Origin: Thermodesulfobacteriota bacterium
GTDB lineage: Bacteria; Desulfobacterota; DSM-4660; Desulfatiglandales; HGW-15
NCBI GenBank assembly: GCA_025454125.1
Contig: JALOPA010000127.1
Location: 1 to 6,294, forward strand
DNA: 6,294 nucleotides
Direction: 5' to 3'
Below, piece by piece: positions 1 through 5,267 of this stretch (position 1 is the first letter of the stretch; each line of letters opens with the position of its first letter). A program made the translations under genes and the position numbers. Under the pieces are notes generated by a model. The model was given only the letters and a program-made list of their open reading frames with translations. It was not told the DNA's origin and did no database searches.

Positions 1-350
1 TCATGGAGATTCCAAGGTACGTGAATCAGCAGAGTCTTCCCTACTATCCCCTTGAGTTCCCGGCTTCGGTCACCTCAGGGCCTTTCTTTCATGTCATGAA
101 ATTCTTGTACGGCCACTTCGAGTCAGGAGGGGGTGCATTCCCCAGCAGTCATGTGGCCGCGGCACTGTGTGTGTGCTTTTTTGCGTGGCGACTTCTGCCA
201 AGGGCCAGATACCTGATCCTGACTGCCACGATCGCCTTGAGTTTTGCAACGGTTTACTGCCGGTATCATTATGCGGTGGACGTGTTTGCCGGAGTTGCGA
301 CAGCAGCAGTCCTGATTCCTCTGGGAGAGTGGCTGTACCGGCGCTATTAG
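1..350 (+). CDS. PAP2-family membrane phosphatase/transferase, C-terminal part (5' end outside window)
   Basis: This is the last ~115 residues of a PAP2-superfamily integral membrane protein; such enzymes remove or transfer phosphate on lipid phosphates at the membrane. Seen directly: a PSSH motif (residues 47-50 counted from the ATG at base 3), matching the PSGH motif 2, then a hydrophobic helix, then C-R-Y-H-Y-A-V-D (residues 86-93), which supplies the Arg, His and Asp of motif 3, and a last hydrophobic segment ending WLYRRY. The compact R-x-H-x-x-x-D spacing resembles the PAP2_3/inositolphosphorylceramide-synthase-like branch rather than classical PgpB, where more residues separate Arg and His. 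Motif 1 (K-x6-RP) and the N-terminal helices are absent, and family members are usually 200-300 residues, so the ATG at base 3 is probably internal and the gene starts upstream. It converges on aapP with a 26-bp gap. The substrate cannot be read from this fragment. Confidence 0.85.
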   Translation, partial: MEIPRYVNQQSLPYYPLEFPASVTSGPFFHVMKFLYGHFESGGGAFPSSHVAAALCVCFFAWRLLPRARYLILTATIALSFATVYCRYHYAVDVFAGVATAAVLIPLGEWLYRRY

Positions 351-373
351 CAGCTTACTGAAAAACAGCTGCT
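349..373. terminator. Possible hairpin between convergent genes
   Basis: A 7-bp perfect inverted repeat (AGCAGCT at 349-355, AGCTGCT at 367-373) with an 11-nt loop spans almost the whole gap between the convergent PAP2-like gene and aapP. Its position suits a bidirectional terminator or transcript end, but neither strand has a T-run directly after the stem, so intrinsic termination is doubtful. It may only be a 3'-end stabilising hairpin or chance. Confidence 0.25.
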
Positions 374-376
374 GCA

Positions 377-1153
377 TCAGTGCAGGATCTGGCTCAGGAA
401 GAGCTTGGTTCTCTCATGCTCCGGGTGGCTGAAGAACTCTTCCGGCGTGTTTCCTTCCACAATCTTCCCGTAATCCATGAAGAGCACGCGGTGGGCCACG
501 CTCTTGGCAAAGCCCATCTCGTGGGTCACCACGATCATGGTCATGCCTTCCTTGGCCAGATCGATCATGACGTCGAGTACCTCTTTGATCATCTCAGGGT
601 CCAGCGCGGAGGTGGGCTCGTCAAAGAGCATGACCTTGGGGTTCATGCAGAGACTCCGGGCAATGGCCACGCGCTGCTGCTGGCCGCCGGAGAGCTGGCC
701 GGGATACTTCTTCGCCTGCTCGGCAATGTGCACCTTTTCCAGGTAATGCATGGCCGCCTCTTCGGCCTGCTTCTTGGGGACCTTTCGAACCCACAGAGGA
801 CCCAAGGTCAGGTTGTCGAGGATCGTGAGATGAGGGAAAAGGTTGAAGTGCTGGAACACCATGCCCACCTCGGCACGGATCTTTTCGATGTTCTTGATGT
901 TGTTGGTGAGTTCGATGCCGTCCACCACGATCCGGCCTTTCTGGTGCTCCTCCAGGCGGTTGATGCAGCGAATGAGCGTGGATTTGCCCGAGCCTGAAGG
1001 CCCGCACACCACGATGCGCTCCTGTTTCTGAACCGTCAGATTGATGCCCTGGAGAACGTGGAACTCGCCGAACCACTTGTGCAGATCCGTGATTTCGATC
1101 ATGGATTCCTGCGCGGGAGCGGCAATGGCTTCGTTTGTGGTTTCTGTGTTCAT
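377..1153 (-). CDS. aapP: General L-amino-acid ABC transporter, ATP-binding protein AapP
   Basis: This is the cytoplasmic ATPase subunit that powers amino-acid import through AapQM. The 258-residue protein has a complete ABC domain: Walker [10 protein letters not shown] (51-59), Q-loop Gln101 in [11 protein letters not shown], signature LSGGQ (154-158), Walker B VMLFDE (174-179), D-loop SALD (182-185) and switch His211. [12 protein letters not shown] and the C-terminal [12 protein letters not shown] are hallmarks of AapP as distinct from GlnQ or HisP, and the length equals that of rhizobial AapP (about 257). The frame stays open upstream to 1234, but I chose the ATG at 1153 because GAGG lies 5 nt before it and the protein then has the short N-terminal tail usual for AapP. 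An internal ATG at 1102 (MIEITDL) also has AGGA 4 nt upstream and would give a GlnQ-like start. The gene is last in the operon and is separated from aapM by a repeat-filled 280-bp spacer. Confidence 0.95.
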   Translation of the reverse strand: MNTETTNEAIAAPAQESMIEITDLHKWFGEFHVLQGINLTVQKQERIVVCGPSGSGKSTLIRCINRLEEHQKGRIVVDGIELTNNIKNIEKIRAEVGMVFQHFNLFPHLTILDNLTLGPLWVRKVPKKQAEEAAMHYLEKVHIAEQAKKYPGQLSGGQQQRVAIARSLCMNPKVMLFDEPTSALDPEMIKEVLDVMIDLAKEGMTMIVVTHEMGFAKSVAHRVLFMDYGKIVEGNTPEEFFSHPEHERTKLFLSQILH

Positions 1154-1229
1154 AAAGGCCTCGTGCAAAATCATGGAGTATTGGCAAAAACCAAATCGAA
1201 TATTTAAGAAGTTAAAGAATCGCTTTTTT

Positions 1230-1298
1230 GTCATTCCGGCGAAAGCCGGAATCCAGTTTTTTCAAGGACTCCTGGACCCCGGCTTTCGCCGGGGTGAC
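1230..1298. repeat. Bipartite palindromic repeat (REP-like), copy 1
   Basis: Two 27-nt arms (1230-1256 and 1272-1298) are imperfect inverted repeats separated by 15 nt. Each arm is itself a hairpin with an 8-bp stem and a GAAA tetraloop: ATTCCGGC-GAAA-GCCGGAAT at 1233-1252 on the plus strand, and ACCCCGGC-GAAA-GCCGGGGT at 1276-1295 on the minus strand. The four differences between the arms are compensatory pairs (TT/AA versus CC/GG), so both hairpins stay perfectly paired. The outer ends GTCA and TGAC, and the inner CCAG and CTGG, also pair. Repeats of this GTCATTCCGGC type are widespread in proteobacterial spacers. A T-run precedes the element on the plus strand and no T-run follows it on either strand, so it is not a canonical terminator. 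It lacks the GTAG tetranucleotide of classical REP elements. Confidence 0.85.
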
Positions 1299-1354
1299 GA
1301 CTCAGAGGACATTTCCCGAAGCCGCCAATATTTCCTTCCTCTGTCGTTGCCGCA

Positions 1355-1385
1355 TCGCTCCATTACTCCACTACCCCATTACTCC
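1355..1385. repeat. 8-bp tandem repeat, block A (TTACTCCA type)
   Basis: About 3.9 consecutive octamers on the plus strand: TCGCTCCA, TTACTCCA, CTACCCCA and TTACTCC. On the transcribed (minus) strand these read TGGAGTAA-like. The second unit and the truncated fourth agree; the others differ by two or three bases. A frame-bearing 8-bp period argues against coding function. It lies 11 bp from a second block with the same period and a related unit. Confidence 0.75.
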
Positions 1386-1396
1386 GGCTTCTTTCT

Positions 1397-1428
1397 TTAT
1401 TCCATTCTTCCATCATTCCAATATTCCA
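1397..1428. repeat. 8-bp tandem repeat, block B (TTATTCCA type)
   Basis: Four exact-length octamers on the plus strand: TTATTCCA, TTCTTCCA, TCATTCCA and ATATTCCA, all ending TTCCA. On the minus strand they read TGGAATAA-like. The unit is related to that of block A (TTACTCCA), with which it shares period and ending, so the two blocks probably derive from one array that diverged or was interrupted at 1386-1396. The tract ends 5 bp left of the aapM stop codon, so it is the start of the untranslated mRNA after aapM. Confidence 0.8.
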
Positions 1429-1433
1429 CCGTT

Positions 1434-2528
1434 TCATCTTCCTGTGGACAGCTCCTTTTCCAGCTTCCGGCTGTAGTTGGACATGGAGAAACAGCCCAGG
1501 AAATAAAGCAGGCCGATGAAGACGTAGGCTTCGCGGCTGAATCCCATCCACTCGGGGTTGGACAGCACGGTCTGGGTAGTGCGCAGGATATCAAACAGCG
1601 CAATGATCACCACCAGAGAGGTGTCTTTAAATGCAGAAATAAGAATACTCACCGAAGGCGGGATGACGATCTTCAGTGCCTGGGGAAGAATGATCAATCG
1701 CATGGTCAGGTAATAGTTCAAGCCCAAGGACTCGGCTGCCTCATACTGGCCCCTGGAGATCCCCTGCAAACCGCCGCGCACCACCTCTGCAATGTAAGCC
1801 GCGGTGAAAAGAATGATGGCCACCTGCGCTCGCAAAATTTTGTTGAACGTAACCCCTTCAGGCAGGAACAGAGGAAAGATGATGGAAGACATGAAGAGGA
1901 GGCTGATCAAGGGAACGCCTCGGATGAGCTCGATGTAGAGGATCGACATGACTTTGACGGCAGGCATTTTCGAACGCCGGCCGAGGGCCAGAATCACCCC
2001 CAGAGGATAGGCGGCGGTCAGGCCGAACACGGCCAGAAGAAGCGTGAGGGGCAGGCCGCTCCATTGAGTGCTTTCGACGTGCCGAAGCCCGAAAATGCCC
2101 CCCGTCATTAGCACGCCCATCAACACCAGCCCGATGATCCACGCATAGCCCAGGGACTTTTTCCAGTGATCCCTGTTTCTGCTGTAATAGAGAAGCCCGA
2201 AAAGGATGAGCATGGCCACGAGAGGACGCCACTGGAGTTCCTGGGGATAAAACCCGAAGAGAATAAAGCGGAAGTTGGACGTGACGATGGACCAGCAGGC
2301 GCCGGCAGCCTGTTTGCACGCCTGGCTGCTGGTCATCCAGACGCTGTCGATGAAGGCCCACTGGACAAGGGGGGGCAGGGTTTTCCAGAGCAAGAAGAGG
2401 GTGACGACGGTGAGGATGGAGTTGAAGACGCTGTTGAAGAGATTCGCCCTGATCCATCCGATCACGCCGACGCTGGTCACCGGCGGTTTGATCTCCTGAG
2501 CGTCTATGGTTTTGGTCAGTGTTTCCAT
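1434..2528 (-). CDS. aapM: General L-amino-acid ABC transporter, permease AapM
   Basis: This is the second inner-membrane permease; it pairs with AapQ to form the translocation channel. The 364-residue protein has hydrophobic segments at about 36-53, 86-94, 102-116, 129-147, 158-181, 204-223, 233-249 and 333-347. The EAA loop that docks onto the ATPase is EAAESLGLNYYL...LPQA (264-285). The long N-terminal extension and extra helices before the BPD_transp_1 core (about residue 160 onward), with ELIRGVPLISLLF at 200-212, are typical of AapM and set it apart from 220-residue HisM/GlnP permeases. I chose ATG 2528, but its Shine-Dalgarno is poor (A-rich AAGAAG). An in-frame GTG at 2561 has AAGG 6 nt upstream and would add 11 charged residues (MQGISEKEKEE), so the start is uncertain. 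It lies 62 bp downstream of aapQ, in the same operon. Confidence 0.92.
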   Translation of the reverse strand: METLTKTIDAQEIKPPVTSVGVIGWIRANLFNSVFNSILTVVTLFLLWKTLPPLVQWAFIDSVWMTSSQACKQAAGACWSIVTSNFRFILFGFYPQELQWRPLVAMLILFGLLYYSRNRDHWKKSLGYAWIIGLVLMGVLMTGGIFGLRHVESTQWSGLPLTLLLAVFGLTAAYPLGVILALGRRSKMPAVKVMSILYIELIRGVPLISLLFMSSIIFPLFLPEGVTFNKILRAQVAIILFTAAYIAEVVRGGLQGISRGQYEAAESLGLNYYLTMRLIILPQALKIVIPPSVSILISAFKDTSLVVIIALFDILRTTQTVLSNPEWMGFSREAYVFIGLLYFLGCFSMSNYSRKLEKELSTGR

Positions 2529-2553
2529 CTCTTCTTTTTCTTTTTCGCTTATG

Positions 2554-2581
2554 CCTTGCACCTTGAACCTTGCACCTTGTA
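2554..2581. repeat. 7-bp tandem repeat between aapQ and aapM (CCTTGNA)
   Basis: Four perfect-length heptamers on the plus strand, CCTTGCA, CCTTGAA, CCTTGCA and CCTTGTA, vary only at the sixth base. On the mRNA (minus) strand each unit reads TNCAAGG, so every copy presents an AAGG Shine-Dalgarno-like core just upstream of aapM. One of these cores is suitably spaced (6 nt) for the alternative aapM GTG at 2561, which itself lies in the repeat. Confidence 0.8.
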
Positions 2582-2590
2582 CCTGTTTTC

Positions 2591-3775
2591 CTATCTTTCC
2601 ACCAATGCCACCCGTTTGTTGTACCAGTTCATGAAGGCGGAGGTCGAAAGGCTGAAGACAAGATAAACCGCCATGATGAGGGCAACGCCTTCAATGGATT
2701 GGCCTGTCTGGTTGATGGTGGTATTGGCGACTGAAACGAAATCCGGATATCCTATGGCCACAGCGAGAGAGCTGTTTTTTGTCAAATTGAGCATCTGACT
2801 CGTCAGGGGCGGAACAATGACCCTCAACGCTTGAGGCAGGATGACCAGGTTGAGAACCATCGTCGGCCTGAGGCCGATGGACATGGCCGCCTCTCTCTGG
2901 CCCTTGCTGACCGACTGGATTCCTGCACGGACAACCTCGGCGACGAAAGCGGATGTGTACAAAACGAGGCCGAGCAATAGCGCCATAAACTCAGGGCTGA
3001 CCGTAAGGCCTCCCTCGAAATTGAAGCCCGTGAGCTTCGGGGCATCCATTTTCATGGGAGAGCCCGCCGCAAGCCACACGAGGAGAGGAAGACCTATCAT
3101 CAGAGCCAGGGACACACGGAAGACCGGGAAATACTGGCCGGTCCTCTCTTGTCTCTGCCTTGCCCATCGCCGTATGAAATAGGCGGCCACGCACCCGAGG
3201 ACAAAGGCGATCACCATGTAGAGATGCGCCGGATGGGCCTCGGGAATGGTGAACGCCACACCGCGGTTGCAAAGGTAGATGCCCGCTCCAGGGCAAAGGG
3301 CCTCCCTGGGCGAAGGCAGACTCTCGTAGAAAATCGCATACCAGAACACGAGCTGGAGAAGGACGGGGAGGTCCTGCATGACCTCGATGTAGATAGCGGA
3401 GAGCTTTGCCACGAGCCAGTTGGTGGAGAGCCTTGCCACGCCGATGACCGTGCCCAGAATTAGGGTGACCACAATGCCCACAAAGGCGACCTTGATGGTG
3501 TTGAGGGCGCCCACGATCAAAGCGCGGGTGTAGGTGTTGGCGGCGGAATAGGGAATCAAGGACTCCCCGATTTCAAACGCTGCCTCTTTGTTGAGGAATC
3601 CGAATCCCGTGGCAATGGATTGCTTCTTGAGGTTGACGACGGTGTTCGAGACCAGGTACCAGGCGATCATTCCCACGAGAGCAATGGAGAGGAGCTGGAA
3701 AATGATGGCCCTTTTCTTAGGATCAAGCCAGAAAGGAACTTTTTCTGCAGCGGAGTGAACCTTGGGGCTTGTCAT
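2591..3775 (-). CDS. aapQ: General L-amino-acid ABC transporter, permease AapQ
   Basis: This inner-membrane permease forms the channel with AapM. The protein has 394 residues, close to the ~400 of rhizobial AapQ. The first helix is at about 24-43 and the next at about 93-114. The sequence then carries the family-specific long insertion (about 150-250: LPSPREA, a CNRG segment, two further hydrophobic stretches at about 185-200 and 221-237) before the second half of the core. The EAA loop is EAAMSIGLRPTM...LPQA (295-316), followed by NLTKNSSLAVAIGYPD (330-344) and the diagnostic end FMNWYNKRVALVER. The ATG at 3775 directly begins the expected N-terminus and is preceded by a weak GAG-type ribosome-binding site. 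At 134-136 the usual conserved Arg-Asn before the Ile/Thr-Pro is replaced by Gln-Asp (EVMQDLPVLLQL), a small deviation. It lies 74 bp downstream of aapJ across a strong stem-loop. Confidence 0.94.
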   Translation of the reverse strand: MTSPKVHSAAEKVPFWLDPKKRAIIFQLLSIALVGMIAWYLVSNTVVNLKKQSIATGFGFLNKEAAFEIGESLIPYSAANTYTRALIVGALNTIKVAFVGIVVTLILGTVIGVARLSTNWLVAKLSAIYIEVMQDLPVLLQLVFWYAIFYESLPSPREALCPGAGIYLCNRGVAFTIPEAHPAHLYMVIAFVLGCVAAYFIRRWARQRQERTGQYFPVFRVSLALMIGLPLLVWLAAGSPMKMDAPKLTGFNFEGGLTVSPEFMALLLGLVLYTSAFVAEVVRAGIQSVSKGQREAAMSIGLRPTMVLNLVILPQALRVIVPPLTSQMLNLTKNSSLAVAIGYPDFVSVANTTINQTGQSIEGVALIMAVYLVFSLSTSAFMNWYNKRVALVER

Positions 3776-3812
3776 TTTCTCAACCGGAGCGAGGGGTGGA
3801 TTGAAAACGATT

Positions 3813-3840
3813 TCGGGTGCCCCTGCAGAGGGGCACCCGA
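3813..3840 (-). promoter_or_regulatory. Intercistronic stem-loop between aapJ and aapQ
   Basis: This is a perfect 12-bp GC-rich inverted repeat: TCGGGTGCCCCT at 3813-3824 and its complement at 3829-3840, with a 4-nt loop. It starts 9 bp downstream of the aapJ stop and ends 37 bp before the aapQ start. On the minus strand it is followed by AAATCGTTTTC, not a clean U-tract, so it is more likely a partial terminator or a barrier to 3' exonucleases than a full terminator. Such elements behind binding-protein genes commonly let the binding protein be made in excess over the permeases (established for systems such as malE-malF). That role here is inferred from position. Confidence 0.75.
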
Positions 3841-3849
3841 GCAGCTTCT

Positions 3850-4863
3850 TTATCGGACCGGAAGAGCGTACATGAGTCCGCCCTTGGTCCAGAGTTCGTT
3901 CAAGCCCCGCTCCAATTTGAGAGGAGTGCTCTTGCCCACGTTGCGCTCAAACACTTCGCCGTAGTTCCCCACCTGCTTGATGATGTTGTAGGCCCATTTC
4001 TCGTCCAGGCCGAGGGCCTTGCCCATGCCAGGGGTCACACCCAGAAGGCGCTGAATGTTGGGGTCCGTGCTCTTCAGCATCTCGTCCACGTTCTGGGACG
4101 TGATTCCCATTTCCTCCGCCTCGATCATGGCCATGACGGTCCAGTTGACGATGTCATACCACTGGTCGTCGCCGTGGCGGACCACAGGAGCCAGCGGCTC
4201 TTTGGAAATGATCTCGGGCAGAATGACATAGTCATCAGGGTTCGGGGCCACAGAGCGGTGAGCGGCCAGCTGGGACACGTCTGAGGTCAGCGAGTCGCAA
4301 CGGCCTGCAAAGAAGGCTTTGTTCAGCTCCACGTTCTGCTCAATGACCACCGGTTTCCAGGTCATGCCGTTCTTCCGGAAATAGTCGGCCGCGTTCATCT
4401 CCGTGGTGGTTCCGGGAAGAACGCACACGGTGGCGCCGCCAAGCTGTTTTGCGCTCTTGAGGTTCAGCTTCTTGTTCACCATGAATCCCTGGCCGTCGTA
4501 ATAGTTGACGTGAACAAAGTTCAATCCGTTCGTTGTTTCTCTTGTTAGAGTCGCCGTGGTGTTTCGGCAAAGCACGTCGATCTCTTTGGACTGAAGCGCC
4601 GGCAGCCGCTGGACCGCCGTGACCGCCACGTACTTGACCTTGTTGGCATCCCCCAAGACCGCCGCGGCAATCGCCTTCGCAGTGTCCACGTCCAGGCCCT
4701 TCCAGACGCCCTTGTCGTCAGGCATGCCGAATCCGAAAACCTGGCCGTTCACGCCGACAATCAGCTGGCCTCTTGCCTTGACTTCATCCAGGGTCCCCGC
4801 GACAGCCGCGCCGGCTGTCCCAAGGAGCAACAGAACCGCTACAACCAATCTCAAAGCCTTCAT
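3850..4863 (-). CDS. aapJ: General L-amino-acid ABC transporter, periplasmic binding protein AapJ
   Basis: This periplasmic receptor binds L-amino acids and delivers them to AapQM. The 337-residue precursor has a classic Sec signal peptide: Lys2 and Arg5, a Leu/Val-rich core at 6-15, then a predicted cut after A-V-A (20-22), with no lipobox Cys. The mature protein is a family 3 solute-binding domain with GLDVDTAKAIAAAV (56-69), LCRNTTATLTR (98-108), YYDGQGFMV (121-129), CVLPGTTTE (147-155), LPEIISKEPLAP (215-226), HGDDQWYDIV (230-239) and VKQ-type ending IKQVGNYGEVFERN (295-308), all strongly AapJ-like; rhizobial AapJ is about 341 residues. Cys147 and Cys189 could form a disulfide (inference). 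The frame is open upstream to 5091, but ATG 4863 is chosen because AAGGGGG lies 8 nt before it and the signal peptide begins exactly there. It is first in the operon. Confidence 0.96.
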   Translation of the reverse strand: MKALRLVVAVLLLLGTAGAAVAGTLDEVKARGQLIVGVNGQVFGFGMPDDKGVWKGLDVDTAKAIAAAVLGDANKVKYVAVTAVQRLPALQSKEIDVLCRNTTATLTRETTNGLNFVHVNYYDGQGFMVNKKLNLKSAKQLGGATVCVLPGTTTEMNAADYFRKNGMTWKPVVIEQNVELNKAFFAGRCDSLTSDVSQLAAHRSVAPNPDDYVILPEIISKEPLAPVVRHGDDQWYDIVNWTVMAMIEAEEMGITSQNVDEMLKSTDPNIQRLLGVTPGMGKALGLDEKWAYNIIKQVGNYGEVFERNVGKSTPLKLERGLNELWTKGGLMYALPVR

Positions 4864-4882
4864 TCCGTGTTCCCCCTTTCTT

Positions 4883-4911
4883 GTTATGTGTTGCCTTTCA
4901 AGGGATCCCAA
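4883..4911 (-). promoter_or_regulatory. Candidate aapJ promoter (weak match)
   Basis: On the minus strand TTGGGA (4906-4911) and CATAAC (4883-4888) are separated by 17 bp, 4/6 matches each to the sigma70 boxes, and would give a very short leader before the aapJ ribosome-binding site. An alternative is TTGATA (4986-4991) with an 18-bp gap to TATTTG (4962-4967), which has a better -35 but a poor -10. Neither is compelling, and the true promoter may need an activator or another sigma factor. Confidence 0.2.
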
Positions 4912-4923
4912 CAGAGAGATCCC
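4902..4923. promoter_or_regulatory. Inverted repeat upstream of aapJ, possible operator
   Basis: GGGATC (4902-4907) and GATCCC (4918-4923) form an inverted repeat with a 10-nt gap, centred about 49 bp upstream of the aapJ start codon. GGGATCCC at 4902-4909 is also palindromic by itself. The repeat overlaps the -35 box of the nearer aapJ promoter candidate. This geometry would suit a dimeric regulator or a short leader hairpin, but a 6-bp arm can occur by chance and no regulator gene is in the window. Confidence 0.25.
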
Positions 4924-5022
4924 GGCCAAAACATAGCAGAGAAACCCACCACAAAGCATCTCAAATACCATGAAACTCTGACCTTTATCAAGGGAAAAGG
5001 GAGCTTGCCTCTTGTTTGTGCC

Positions 5023-5051
5023 TTGACGCCTTTTGCCCGTTGCCATATAGT
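5023..5051 (+). promoter_or_regulatory. Sigma70-like promoter for the aminotransferase gene
   Basis: TTGACG (5023-5028) and TATAGT (5046-5051) are separated by exactly 17 bp, so each box has 5/6 matches to the sigma70 consensus at optimal spacing. Transcription would start near 5058 and give a ~210-nt 5' leader that includes the whole bipartite palindrome (5115-5213) before the ATG at 5268. It is the strongest promoter match I found in the window. It is recognised from sequence only. Confidence 0.6.
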
Positions 5052-5114
5052 CCAGCTTCAAAGATGTTGCCATTATTTGTTGTTTTTTCATAGACTGATG
5101 CTTTCTTAACGGCT

Positions 5115-5213
5115 CGTCACTCCGGTGAAAACCGGAGTCCAGGTTTCCTGCAGCCGCATCAATAACCTGGATTCGGGCTCTTGTCCGCCTCTGGCGGGTG
5201 TGCCGGAATGACG
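5115..5213. repeat. Bipartite palindromic repeat (REP-like), copy 2, with one expanded arm
   Basis: This is the same architecture as the element at 1230-1298. The outer CGTCA (5115-5119) pairs with TGACG (5209-5213) and the inner CCAGG (5139-5143) with CCTGG (5166-5170). The left arm is a perfect hairpin, ACTCCGGT-GAAA-ACCGGAGT (5119-5138), again an 8-bp stem with a GAAA loop. In the right arm the stem ATTCGGGC/GCCGGAAT (5171-5178 and 5202-5209, one G-G mismatch) has 23 nt (5179-5201) in place of the tetraloop, and this insert carries its own hairpin CCGCC-TCT-GGCGG (5185-5197). The element sits in the predicted 5' leader of the aminotransferase gene. Confidence 0.8.
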
Positions 5214-5254
5214 GAGAGGGGCCTTTAAGGCTTCCCGCAAAACTTTTATTGTCT

Positions 5255-5259
5255 GGAGG
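5255..5259 (+). promoter_or_regulatory. Ribosome-binding site of the aminotransferase gene
   Basis: GGAGG lies 8 nt upstream of the ATG at 5268, a strong Shine-Dalgarno that fixes this start codon. Confidence 0.8.
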
Positions 5260-5267
5260 AGCTTTGT

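Larger units (their letters stand above)
1154..1433. other. Repeat-filled spacer between aapM and aapP
   Basis: This 280-bp gap inside the operon contains no supportable gene. From left to right it holds the aapP ribosome-binding site (GAGG on the minus strand, just right of 1153), an AT-rich stretch at about 1160-1229, a bipartite palindrome (1230-1298), and two blocks of 8-bp tandem repeats (1355-1385 and 1397-1428) ending just before the aapM stop codon. I found no convincing minus-strand sigma70 promoter for aapP. Transcription of aapP therefore probably reads through from aapM, unless an unrecognised promoter lies in the AT-rich part. Confidence 0.7.
4864..5267. other. Divergent control region between aapJ and the aminotransferase gene
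   Basis: This 404-bp region has no supportable gene. It holds the aapJ ribosome-binding site and weak promoter candidates on the left, a good rightward sigma70-like promoter at 5023-5051, a bipartite palindrome at 5115-5213, the short palindrome GCCTTTAAGGC (5221-5231), and the aminotransferase ribosome-binding site at 5255-5259. The minus-strand frame from 5091 into aapJ is open by chance; its hypothetical 76-residue extension would place the signal peptide internally. Confidence 0.75.

Noticed and set aside
1154..1234. 27-residue N-terminal extension of aapP
   Set aside because: It begins at the edge of the palindromic repeat, has no family counterpart, and ATG 1153 has a well-spaced GAGG.
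1230..1430. CRISPR array
   Set aside because: The repeats are contiguous 8-bp units and a palindrome; there are no regularly spaced repeats with unique spacers and no cas genes.
1041..2111. 356-residue plus-strand open frame across aapM and the aapM-aapP spacer
   Set aside because: It translates the palindrome and octamer repeats and the antisense of aapM; no recognisable domain, and highly charged low-complexity composition.
5060..5082. Sigma54-like promoter on the minus strand (TGGCAA...TTGAA)
   Set aside because: The GG is present but the essential GC of the -12 element is GA, so the match fails.
4864..5091. 76-residue N-terminal extension of aapJ
   Set aside because: The frame is open but would bury the signal peptide inside the protein; the ATG at 4863 has a strong ribosome-binding site and matches the family start.
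1230..5213. The two palindromes as ends of a composite mobile unit carrying aapM, aapQ and aapJ
   Set aside because: The copies differ in sequence and length, aapP of the same operon lies outside, and no target duplication or transposase is seen; independent insertions are simpler.
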